DNA from: Emiliania huxleyi CCMP1516
Taxonomy: Eukaryota; Haptophyta; Isochrysidales; Noelaerhabdaceae
DNA length: 43,972 nt
Assembly (NCBI RefSeq): GCF_000372725.1
Contig: NW_005195301.1
Location: 663,482 to 707,453 of the forward strand
Reading direction: 5' to 3'
The translations under genes were made by a program, and so were the position numbers. Below, piece after piece: positions 21,401 through 30,737 of the stretch. The notes under the pieces were generated by a model. That model made no database searches, was not told the origin of the DNA, and worked only from the letters and a program-made list of their open reading frames with translations. How positions within the stretch are numbered: position 1 is the stretch's first letter; each line of letters begins with the position of its first letter.

Positions 21401-22782
21401 CCCCTCCCTGTCCCCGGTTTCGTCCATAAACGCCCACAGCGTGTCCCATCAGGACACGGTCGACCCGATGGTGCCTGGCCGTGTGGTCAAGGGCGCCTTT
21501 GCCTTCTGCATCATCGACAACTACGAGGAGGTAGTCTTGAGCGCTTCGGTGAAGAGGAGCTCGCCGCACGCTGTCCAAACGCGGTCCGTGCTACCTTAAC
21601 CAGGTGCTCGAGTGCCTGGGCGAGGAGATCCTCCCCTTTACCAACACCGCGGCCGAGATTGTTCACGGGCACGTCGTCGCTCATGGAGGTCAGGCCAATC
21701 GCAACCTCGGCGAGGCTTTCCTCTGCGTGTGGAAGCCGAGCCTCGACGGGCTGGTTGAGGGCGCTGACTACGAGGTGGAGGCGGCACCCGAACGGCTCTC
21801 AGACCTCCCCCCACTTGGGAGTGCCGCGGCACAGGCTGCCGACACGAGGATGTGCGACGGTGCCCTCACGGCGATCCGCAACGCGGTCCGCAGCGTGCAG
21901 TCTTCGGCCAAGCTGCAGGCATACAACGGGCACGCGGCGATCATCCGCGCCTTTGACCGCTGCTACAGCACGAAGATCGGGTATGGCCTACACTTTGGGT
22001 GGGCCATTGAAGGGGCAGTCGGCACCAACATCAAGATTGACTGCTCGTACCTCTCGCCCAACGTCAACCTCGCGGCGCGTCTAGAGCAAAAGGCCGTGCA
22101 GCGTCGCAATGAATGTCCACATGCCTGCGACTGCGAATAGGCGCGCCTCGAGTCGGCGACGAAGATGTACGGCGTGTCCGTTCTTCTCTCCGAGCACTTT
22201 GTCGCCAAGCTCTCGCCCTCAGTGCGGCGAGGCGCACGCCGCATCTGTTGCGCACAGGCAAAGTGTGCAACCTGGCGACAGTCACTTTCGCCGCACCTAG
22301 GCCTGCGCCGCGTGGACGTTGTATGTCTCAAGGGCTCATCCATTCCCATGGCGATATACACCGACGACCGCTCCAACGCCCTCCACTGCTCGCGCGAGGC
22401 GGTCATGCGGCTGGGGGAGGGGGCGGTGGTGGCCGAGTTTCAGCGCCGCTTTGGCAAGGCGCGCCAGGAAGCGCAGCCAGGAAAGTAGAAGCAGCTGCAC
22501 TCCAGCACGTAGCCGCTCGGTCCAAGACTCCACCAAGCAGGTTGGACGTGAGCATGCGTTCGTGCGGTTGAGTTGCGCAGCTTCTCGCCGCAGGGTCTGG
22601 ACGGCTTTGTCGCTGGCGACTGGCACAGAGCGCGGGGGTGGTGGCGACGGTGGTGGGAGGAAGGGTGGCGGAGGCAACGACAGCGTGCATTCCGTCCATT
22701 CTGCTGGGCTCGCGCAAGCACCGTCAGCGACAATGCAGGGCTTGATCAGGTTTGCGTCGCCGCCGAGCTGTCGTTCGTATGA
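18486..22782 (+). CDS. Voltage-sensor-like membrane protein fused to class III cyclase
   Basis: Twelve phased exons: 18486-18577, 18703-18772, 18955-19355, 19536-19869, 20007-20969, 21109-21270, 21343-21381, 21453-21530, 21604-22074, 22141-22231, 22301-22458 and 22594-22782 (about 1015 residues). The membrane part has an S1-like helix (VSILFLTIWALFAEDVRLAA), S2 (SLLVAAVFAAEVLVRSAV), S3 (SFYFWLDVVAAGAMVP) and an S4 with Arg/Lys every third residue (RLLRLLRVVRVIRLLF). A fifth helix (TTVLFILLLLCGDALLKA) leads to about 270 extracellular residues, a sixth helix (AVLSVLFTLVVCAVLGAV), a HAMP-like linker (IQPIEKMVDAVTRLAANP) and the cyclase domain. The cyclase keeps KIDCSYLSPNVN and the Asn/Arg pair in NLAARLE, but the first metal Asp is Ile (FCIIDNY) and the second is Glu (NLGEAF). 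Exon 12 (GLDGFVAGDWHRAR) fits the family, but the 3' end is uncertain. Family certain; activity doubtful. Confidence 0.88.
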
Positions 22783-23490
22783 GTTAGTGCAGGCTTCGAC
22801 AGTGGCGCTCGCGCATCCATTGGCAGCTGTGGCGGCGGCGGCTGCCGCCGCGGCCGCTGCCAGGTCGACAGGAGGCGCGGGGGCTGGCAACAGGCACTGA
22901 GCACAACCGACGCAGCTCAGCATGTCACACTTGTTTTCCCAGTCACGCGTGTTGGTCAGGCAAAAGGGCCGGCACAGCGCGGGTGGCGAGGGAGGCGCGC
23001 ACTCTGAGCACCCGGTGCACTTAGGCAGGCCACACCTTGCGTCCCAGTCGCGGGTGAGCGTTTCGCAGAACGGCCGACACTCCAATTCGCTGAGCTGGCG
23101 GGGCGCACCCCGGGACCGGAGCGTGCTTGTCGCTAGCATGGACCCGGTCGTAATGATGTCGCACAGCGGCGGGGACGGGGGTGCGGGCGGCGGCGGGCCA
23201 GGACAAGGCTCGCCGACCACCGTGATTTTGGCATTCATGTTAGCGTGCGGCGGGCAATAGAATGGGTACTCGCCTGGCTCCTCAAATTTGAAGGAGAACG
23301 ATTGCCCACTGCTGAGCCACTCCGACGCGAAGGTGCCGTCTGGGTTCGGGCGAATGCCCGATACAACCTGGTGCCCTCCGCGTGCGACCCACTTGACCGT
23401 TTCGCACGTCTGGACAGTGATGGAGGCTTCCTGGCAGAAGGCGCCAGCCGGCGCGTTGCAGCTGAATCCCCAATCGAGGGTTGTCGCCAT
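22594..23490 (-). CDS. Cupredoxin-like copper protein with Cys-rich modules
   Basis: Starts at the ATG of MATTLDWGFSC. Residues 1-95 form a type 1 copper domain: first ligand in GGHQVVSG, then YPFYCPPHANMNAKITVVG giving Cys, His and Met with C-x2-H-x2-M spacing, as in amicyanin. All four ligands are present, so electron transfer or copper binding is inferred. Two Cys modules follow (CRPFCETLTRDWDARC and CRPFCLTNTRDWENKC, each with a trailing KCTGC or SCVGC motif), then poly-Ala, another Cys-containing stretch and a Pro-rich linker. No signal peptide is visible; one may lie in an upstream exon. The open frame continues to 22336, but there it is antisense to conserved cyclase exons, so the true 3' end is unresolved. 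Confidence 0.7.
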
Positions 23491-23731
23491 GGGGTTGGCG
23501 AGATGCAGAGGCGATGCCGTGCCCACGACGGCGCTGGATTTTACACTCCATCCGTCATCTCTCTCGAGCGAGAGTAAACGTGGCCTAATTGAGGGTAAAC
23601 GAAGCGTAAATGAGGCGTAGGAGGGTTCACGAGGCGCGTAAATATGCGGGTAAGATGAGAATGATAAATTTAATTTTCTCGTCTGCGCGTGTATTTAAAT
23701 TAATGCGAATGGTGGAGGTGAGTCACACACA

Positions 23732-25520
23732 GGGTGAACCTTCTTTTGTACACCGCTACCGGGTAGGATTGAGAGCAGCCTCGCTCTCAATCCTAGAAGT
23801 CGAAGGATTGTGAGCAGCACTCCTCGCAATCGTAGCATCTCTGTACGATTGCTAGCACCTACGCTCGCAATCCTACATACATCTTCTAGGACTAAGAGCA
23901 GCTCCGCTCCCAAGGTGACTGGTGACGCCTACGACTACTACCAGCGCGCTCGCAATCCGAGCAAAGTCTAGGATTGCGAGCAGCACGGCTCACAATCCGA
24001 GCAACATGCCTCCGATTGCGAGCAGTAGCGCTCGCAATCCTACATCTTGTACGACTATGAGCGGCGGCGCTCACAATCGTACCAAAGATCCAAGGATTGC
24101 TAGCAGCGCACAGAGGGCACTCCCAATCGCTCCAGCCGCGAGCGCTTGTGAGTGAGCGCGCCGGGAGGGTCTCCTCACAATCCAACAGTGATCGCACCGA
24201 TTGCGAGGGCGGAGGGGACCCGCTCGCAATCCTAGAAGTCGTAGGACTGTGGGCGGTGTCGCTCGCAATCGGCGAACGTTTTAAGGATTGCGAGCGCTCC
24301 TGCTCGCAATCGGAGGCATGTTGCTCGGATTGTGAGCAGTGCTGCCCGCAGTCCTAGACTTTGCTCGGATTGCGAGCGCGCTGGTAGTAGTCGTAGGCGT
24401 CACCAGTCATCTTGGGAGCGGAGCTGCTCTTAGTCCTAGAAGATGTATGGTATGTAGGATTGCGAGCGTAGGTGCTAGCAATCGCACAGAGATGCTCTCT
24501 GGGGGGAGGCGAGGGCCCTAGGGGTTACCCATGCGGGGGGGAGATGGGGTCCCCCAGCCCGCCGCAGGCGCCGATTTTTTGGCATTTTTTTCTTTTTTTG
24601 AGCGATTTTTTACTTGTTTTCATGGGAATTCGGCGTACTACCGTACTTGCGGCCATGCTATCACGCCTTGCGACATCCTTTCGGCGCTGCTGACTGTGCC
24701 ATGCTGCTCAACTGACCGCCTGCATAGCTCGCGGCCTTAGTCTTTGGCATTCAGTGACGACCTGATCGTACGGCCAGTAGGAAGGTGTCCTTCCAGCGCG
24801 TGCACGCTTCTGACGCAATGCGCGTCACAAACTGCCTCGGATTGGCTGCTGGCACTCTCGAGGCTATGCCTACACAGCCTCGCGCGCATGGGCAGTCAAG
24901 AGGGACCATGCACTTTCTCAGGACAGCGCCGGTGCCTCTCTCTTGGACCGGCAAACGTGGTGGTCTCGTGTCACCGATGTGGGACCAGTGCGGCATCGCG
25001 CCATCGACAGCTCTGAACTGCGCCTCACCACTGACCGGGAAGGCCGCCAAGTGGGTCAGCACCGGTCGCACATTGTGGCAGCAGTCAGCAGCGCATGTCT
25101 GATAGCTAGAGCAGCAGCGTCAGGGTCGCAGGGTCGGATCGTGTCAAGCCTCTCGCCCGGCCGGCCGTGTGCAGACGTCGGCCTGTCTGCTGTCTGGAGT
25201 GATCTGTCGGCGGTCAGTACGACCGATCAGGTCGGAGTTTTCTTATGGTTGGAGGGTCTATCTGTATGTACTCCTCGAGATCTCTCCAAATCTGCCCTCT
25301 ACTCAACCGTACTCATTCGGGAAGTCGGTGCTAGTAGAGACTAGTAGAGCCGGAGCCCCGTTTCCGCACTGCTGCGCGGCGCACGGTGCCTCCGGGGGCC
25401 CCCGCCTCCCCCCAGAGGAGATGCTACGATTGCGAGGAGTGCTGCTCACAATCCTTCGACTTCTAGGATTGAGAGCGAGGCTGCTCTCAATCCTAGCGGT
25501 GTACAAAAGAAGGTTCACCC
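23732..25520. mobile_element. 1.79-kb non-autonomous inverted-repeat element
   Basis: Begins GGGTGAACCTTCTTTTGTAC at 23732 and ends with its reverse complement at 25520. The terminal inverted repeats are about 105-115 bp (23732-23846 against 25418-25520) and themselves contain hairpins. Both ends are flanked by ACACACA, a candidate 7-bp target duplication, although it is low-complexity. The interior (24530-25390) is less GC-rich than the surroundings, has poly-T patches and no domain-bearing frame, so transposition would need a transposase supplied elsewhere. The left repeat is interrupted by the hairpin array at 23847-24497. The superfamily cannot be named from the ends alone. Confidence 0.75.
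23847..24497. repeat. Inverted hairpin array nested in the left terminal repeat
   Basis: About 16 short palindromic units of 30-40 bp follow one another, consensus GGATTGCGAGCAGC, a short loop, then GCTCGCAATCC. The whole block is also a large inverted repeat: 23843-24041 pairs with 24277-24491 over about 200 bp at high identity, around a spacer of about 235 bp. Both outer ends read CATCTCTGT(A/G)CGATTGCT when oriented outward to inward. The intact right terminal repeat of the host element continues ATCTCCTCTGGGGGGAGG at this site, which indicates that the block was inserted. Confidence 0.8.
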
Positions 25521-25559
25521 ACACACAGTCACAGATCACAGCAGTGTTCGTTCACCAGG

Positions 25560-26108
25560 TGAGTGAGAGGTCAAGAGACGAGAGAAATGAGAGTTTTTGT
25601 TGTTCACAGTCAAAGAGGGTTGAGTTCGTGGAGAAGGAGAATTTTACAACAAAACTCCCTCGCACGACACTGGGCACGGGACTGGCGCGCACTGGCACTA
25701 GCACAGGTACACCGAGAATCTCACCTAGGGGCAGGCGACAGCCGCACCACGCGACGCGCCCCAAGTCCCACGCACAACAAAACTCTCCAGCGTTTCGCCG
25801 CGAAGGCTGCACACCATCCGTGCTCTGCTCCAGCCCCAGCACCGCAGCTCTGTCCCCTGCCCAATCCCCGCATGACTCAGACATGGGGTTGCGGCCACGC
25901 GTCAACCGGCGAGCAACCCGCACGTCCAGCGGCTGATGCACTCGCCGCAGGCTGATCTCCTCGGCGGCGGCGCGCTCGAGCTGAAGAGAGGACAGAGGGC
26001 GCACGCGGTGAGCGTGCGAGCAAGGGTGAGCGAGAGAGGGAGCCGGTGGGCGAGAGGAAGAGGATGATGGAGTGTCTGCGTATGCATATGCGGGAGCGGC
26101 GCGCACGG
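25560..26108. other. Flank of the inverted-repeat element, possible last exon
   Basis: Apart from the possible exon near 25900-25982 on the minus strand, I see no gene. Frames on both strands lack domains. Confidence 0.4.
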
Positions 26109-26863
26109 AAGCGTAAAGTCGAGGTCGTCATCGTCCTCAACCTCATCGAGATGCCTGCGCCGCGCAGGGGCGCCCCTCGGCCCGGGGTGGGGCGGGGCGG
26201 GGCGGGGCGGGGAGGGGGGGGGGGGGGGGGAGGAAGCGCAGCCCAGGCTGCAGCAGCGGGCTGGACACGGCCCCATGTAGGGCTGTCTCCCCCAAGCAGC
26301 CGCGCGGCTGCGCGTATGCTCAGCGCGCTGAGTCCGCGTGAAGGAGGGGCGCGGGGAGAGGCGGGCGGCAATCGCACCAGCCATCTCGCTGCAGCTGCTG
26401 CTCATAGAAGGACTCGCCGAGGCCCTCCTGCTAGCAACGGCAACAAGCACGAGACGGTCGGAAAAGGGCCGGGCACAAGGCAGCACGGCACTCGCGCGCC
26501 AGCCAGCCCCAGCCGCGCCCCCAGCCCTGTCCGACACCCTGTGCGCATGCAATCTCGCCGCGGGCCGCCCAAAATGAGGCGGGAACAGTGGAGGCGTGGA
26601 CGCACCAGCTCTGTGTCGGTGTGCGCCAGCGAAGCGTAGCCGCCGCCCTTCCCCCTGCCCGCCAGGCCGCGCTCTGCGAAGCAGCGGCGCGCCAGTCAGC
26701 GTGTGGGCGTCTGCGGCCGGGCTGTCGCGGGCCAGCGGACCAGCCAGCATGGCAGGGTGGCTGCGGCGTCGCACGCAGGGGCGCGCTTCTCTGCAGCGCG
26801 CGCGCGCTTGCACTGCTCACGCAACGCACCTATACGTCCCTTGGCACTCTGCAGCATCTGCAT
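26109..26863 (-). CDS. Small spliced coiled-coil/acidic protein, unrecognised
   Basis: Four exons fit by phase: 26863-26785 (MQMLQSAKGRIGALREQCKR, a charged helix), 26673-26606 (GGGYASLAHTDTEL), 26427-26378 (EGLGESFYEQQLQRDGW) and 26154 to about 26109 (HLDEVEDDDDLDFTL). The introns are about 111 bp (GC donor, tentative), 178 bp (GT-AG) and 223 bp (GT-AG, with a long pyrimidine tract seen as a G run at about 26205-26232). The last two joins are phase-consistent and give a continuous acidic C-terminal region. A further exon after a CTCTTCAG acceptor near 25982 (LERAAAEEISLRRV) is possible. No known domain is recognised; it looks intracellular. Confidence 0.45.
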
Positions 26864-27898
26864 CAAGGCGGGCACGGTGCAGAGGCAATATTGAAAGCAA
26901 GAGGAGAGGCAGGCGCGCGAGGAGGAGGGGAGGCGAGGCTCCCGTGCGAGTCCGCGAAGTGGGGTGGTGCACAAAATAAAAGAATTTCGAAAGCCGCCAG
27001 TAGGCATTCACAGGCGTCGAGCCGACGGCGGCGACAGAGCAGCTGCAGTAGAAATATCTCGCGCGAAGAGTAGGGACCCTACTGGCGTAGGTCCCACTCT
27101 GACGTATAGAGGGGAGGCACGGACAACGGCCCAATTCATCAATTCCACTCATCTTCTCTGGAGCCTAGCCCCGTGCAGCGGCGGTCCGGCAGGCTGCCCC
27201 CAAGGCCCCCTGGGCCGCTGCGGGTTTTGGAGTTATGCTTTGGCACAGCTTCGGCGATGGCGGCCCCTCTCTGGGGCTTGCATAGGCGGGGAGTCTCCCC
27301 CGCTGGTCTCCTCATTCCCTTTTTTCTTTTCTTTTGAGAGCAGGACGCCTCGCGCGAAGAGGCCCTGGGCGGTGACGTCGTGTGAGAGTGCGTGTCGTGT
27401 GCATGTCTGGTGTTCATTATAGCTCCGAGTAGAGGGGGCGGTCTGCTGCTAGGGGAAACCCGGAGCGCGGAGCCAACCCTCGGAGACCCGTGTTTACTTT
27501 ACGGCCCTTTCCCTGCGAACGCGCACCCCCTGGGCTAGGGCTCTCTTGCCCGCAACCCGATGCCAATCATCCGGCCCGCTGGGTGCGCTTCTCAGCTCCC
27601 CGGCCCTGGGTGTGCGGTTGCCGACTGCACTCCAAGTGCTCCAAGTACTGTCGGCGCCAGGCATCCCTCCGGGGGCCCCTCTGCGCCGGGGAGGCGTTGT
27701 TGGAGGCTAGGACGCAAGCGTCCGTCGCCTTTTTTCAAACTCGGGGCCCACTCCGCTACCTCCTCTGCCAGGGGCCCCTCCACTCGCCTGCACCTGCTCG
27801 AACCCTGACTGAGCACTGTGCGGCGTTGCACGCTCGAAGTCGTGCATGGATGTAGTTGTCTTGAGTATTGCGCGTCTCTCGACAGAGCGCGCTAGCCT
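26864..27898. other. Intergenic with dispersed repeat copy
   Basis: No supported gene. A perfect hairpin, GAGTAGGGACC around CTACTGGCGTA then GGTCCCACTC, lies at about 27068-27100. The dispersed repeat copy at 27661-27752 falls in this stretch. Confidence 0.5.
27661..27752 (+). repeat. Dispersed repeat, copy 2
   Basis: Partner of 15291-15383 in the same orientation. The core GCCGGGGAGGCGTTGTT, then GAGGCTAGGACGCAAGCGTC, is nearly exact. The flanks outside about 93 bp do not align. Confidence 0.7.
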
Positions 27899-28595
27899 CT
27901 ACCCCTTCGGTCCGTCGAATCTCGGCGCGGCAGATGCGACGCCGAGACTGACGAAACCTCCCTGTGGTGGGCTGCTGAGCCTCCCCACGCTCGACCTTTG
28001 AGGTAGTATGATGGAAGGTCGATGCCCGGAACCGCCCAAGCTCAGCTGAACCCCACGCAAAGACCTCCTTGAATCCACCGTCAAAGATAAGGGCAACTGG
28101 CGGTTGAGTCGCTGACGCCGCACGACTATGCGCCCGAGCGACCGATCGCGATTATCGACCGATCTAGCAACTATCCCAACGAGTAGTCCGGTGCTCCGGT
28201 AAAACTCCCCCGCCCCCGCCGTAGCGATGACGATGAGGAAATAGCACCCGACGCGAGTCGGGCCTACACTCGCTTGGGTGGCAAGCACGCCACAGTTGCA
28301 CTCATCAACAGTGTCAAGCACTATTGCCACTGTCGACTTAAACGATAGGAGCTGTCGACCTGATTGCTGCTACGTCGTGATTAAAATTTTGACTGAACGA
28401 AGATGATCCTGTCACACGGACTGCTGCTTCGACGTCGAAGAGCATTACTCCAACCGCGTCGACAATCAACCACTGTCGCCACATCGACCCATCGGCGGAA
28501 ATCATGCGCCGCGCAAGGCAATTGAAGATCGCGACCAGTATAGTGTATCGATCGACCTGCCCATCTGGCGTGCGCACTGAGCTGGTAGCAGACAC
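27899..28595 (-). pseudogene. Possible gene remnant with frame break
   Basis: Two minus-strand open stretches look weakly coding: 28595-28338 (VDRYTILVAIFNCLARRM; WLIVDAVGVMLFDVEAAVRV) and 28330-27899 (VAIVLDTVDECNCGVLA; GCYFLIVIATAGAGEFY). They are separated by a frame change and a TAA near 28341. A duplicated GTCGACAG flanks the break, but an intron there would be only about 30 bp. Base composition is less GC-rich than in neighbouring genes. I recognise no family; a decayed membrane-protein or mobile-element gene is one guess, and non-coding DNA is the alternative. Confidence 0.2.
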
Positions 28596-28689
28596 TGGAT
28601 CTCTCTGAATCTGAATCCGAGCGTGAGACTAATCAAGCATCTACCCAAAGTCCCTACACAGAAAGAGGCGAGTGAGGGACTCTCTCGGC

Positions 28690-28880
28690 GGATCTCTGGA
28701 CAGCCTCGGCCAGTCTCGGCCCACCTCGGCCAATCTCGGGGCCAATCTCGGGGCAAATCTCGGCCAATCTCGGCCAACCCCGGCCAATCTCGGCCGACCT
28801 CGGCCTATCTCGGCCAACCTCGGCCTATCTCGGCCAGCCTTGGCCATCCTCGTCCACCCTTGGCCCACGCGCCAACCACC
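28690..28880. repeat. Minisatellite of CTCGGCCAAT-type units
   Basis: About 15 degenerate units of 10-12 bp built on CTCGGCCAATCTCGG. The same motif recurs singly at about 9715-9755 and 43050-43085, so it is a dispersed simple motif in this genome. Confidence 0.8.
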
Positions 28881-29064
28881 TCGGCCCACGCGCCCAACCA
28901 CCATGGCCCACGCGCCAATCTCCTTTGGTCGATGGCGGGCCCATATCGAGTGCCCTCCCGCCATCGCCTCCGGCAACGCCCCAGTCGAGTCCGGTGTCAT
29001 CAGTGACAGGTCATTCGACCGAGCCCGAACCCGCCCGACATCCTCGGCGGCCGCCTCTCAGACC

Positions 29065-29719
29065 CTACGCCACGCGGGCCGAAGGGTCAGTCGCTACGAG
29101 TAGTACGCTCGCGGTCCACCACCCTACACTGAGCGGGGCGCGGATCCGCAAAGGTGAACCACGGCGACCATCCCGGTGCTTCCAGTCGTTCTTGAGCGAA
29201 TCGAGAAACTGCTGGGCGGTGTCGGGCAGCCGCTTGGAGAGCGCGGAGGCGGCGCCGGAGACGTTGGCGTCAGGCGAAGACTGAAACCAGGCCTGACACC
29301 TCCTTGGAGTTGTTCCAGCTCATCGCGATGGCGAGTCGGGGCGAGCGATCGATGGTGGGGGTAAGAGAGGCATTCACCTTTGTGACCGCGCCGGCGTTCC
29401 TCCAGGCTACCTGGCGCGGTGCACTCCGCGCCACCTGCCGAGTGCCCCGTCCACTCGGCGGGGTCACAGCTGCCTCTGGAAGGCACGGAGAGGTATCACA
29501 AATGGCTCAAATGATCAAAATCAAGAGCTTTCTTGTTGCCTGCTCCAGCCGAATCCGCGCCGCGTCTCTGGCCTCGAACCCGGCGAGCCGGCCGTCTCTC
29601 TCTTCGAGCTGCACGCGGTACTGCTCCAGCTGCGCCGTGACGTGTGGACTGAACGCCGGCGTGCGCGCAAGCGGCCCGGGCACGTATGTGTTTGGGTCCA
29701 ACGCGTGCCGTCCGACCAT
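29065..29719 (-). CDS. Small helical protein, possibly BAR-like
   Basis: Three phased exons, about 142 residues: 29719-29540 (NTYVPGPLARTPAFSPHVTA then QLEQYRVQLEERDGRLAGFE), 29410-29378 (VAWRNAGAVTK) and 29280-29065 (DANVSGAASALSKRLPDTAQ then QFLDSLKNDWKHRDG). Intron 1 (29539-29411) is GC-AG with a strong CAG|GCAA donor. Intron 2 (29377-29281) is GT-AG. All joins are phase 0. The long charged helices followed by a LPxxAQxFLDSLKxxW segment resemble the end of BAR-type membrane-curving domains, but the similarity is weak and I do not assign a function. The C-terminus may splice again at GATG|GTCG. The start ATG follows an AT-rich leader. Confidence 0.5.
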
Positions 29720-30638
29720 ATTGATTTGTAGGGTGCTCGCAGGGTGCTCCCTATTGGGGCGCCTTCGACGCTGTTCACGCTATGAACGGCGCCGGGGCCT
29801 GTAATCGTGCTCAGGAGCAGTTAGTGTCGTCGGCCGCATCGGCAGGGTCGGCCACGGCGATTCATATTATGTGGCGGTTCGAGTTCTTTTTCCTTCGCGG
29901 CAAGGCCTCTTTGCGCGCCCGCCCTCGACACGCCGAAGACCAACCGGCGTCGGACCGCGGTGAGACCGCGCCGCCCTCCGCGCCCGCCCGCGCCCGCAGC
30001 GTGAACACATGCGCACGTCCCTCGCCGCACGGAAACATACGCGCGAGCCGCGCAGAAGCCTCACATGCAGCGCGCATCGGCATGCTCGCGCCCTGGGCCG
30101 CCGACGGCCCGGTCGGGCGGGCGGCGCGGCCGCCGCACACCATCAGGCATGCGCACGAATACCCGCAGCACGCCGCAGCCCGCCGCGCAGCCCTCCCAGC
30201 CAAGGCTGCGCCTCCCAGCTGCACAAACAGGCGCACAACAGAGCACAGCGCACAGTGCACGCCGGCGCGCGCGCAGCACACACAGACTCACGCGCGATTC
30301 CAACACGCACACGCGCACAGCACGCGCGCACCGCACGCGAGCGCAGCGCCGCACACAAAGCACACTTGCCCACAGCAGCAGCAGCAGGCCTGCCACAATC
30401 CACATCTCACACACGCGCGCGCACGCACACTCCCCACGCCGGCGCACGCATTGGGCGTCGCCGAGAGGAACCAAAGGACACCGGAGCTGACTCCCCAAGG
30501 CATCGAGCGGTCTCCCTCCAGGCACCTCCAGGCAACAAGCTGGCTCCCTCCAGGCATCAAGCTGGCTCCCTGCAGGCATCAAGATGCTCCCTCCAGGCAT
30601 TTGGCTGACTCCCCCCAGGCTACTCGACCGCGGTGGCC
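29720..30638. other. No supported gene
   Basis: GC-rich stretch with an ACGCGCA-rich middle (30240-30440) and GGCTCCCTCCAGGCATCAAGC-like units at about 30515-30610, spaced about 20 bp. Long frames on both strands are Ala/Arg/His-rich and have no domain. Confidence 0.5.
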
Positions 30639-30737
30639 GAGATCGACCCGAGATCGACCCGAGATCGACCCGAGATCGACCCGAGATCGACCCGAGATCG
30701 ACCCGAGATCGACCCGAGATCGACCCGAGATCGACCC
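30639..30737 (+). repeat. Nine perfect copies of an 11-bp tandem repeat
   Basis: GAGATCGACCC repeated nine times without a visible mismatch, 99 bp in all. The lack of decay suggests recent expansion. Confidence 0.95.

Noticed and set aside
25902..26813. 303-codon minus-strand frame
   Set aside because: Its coding-like residues are limited to the exon at about 26154-26109; the rest spans introns with a long G/C homopolymer run, and a phased multi-exon model fits better.
28690..30737. CRISPR-like appearance of the short regular repeats
   Set aside because: Repeats of 10-11 bp are directly tandem with no unique spacers, in a eukaryotic intron-rich context; they are minisatellites.
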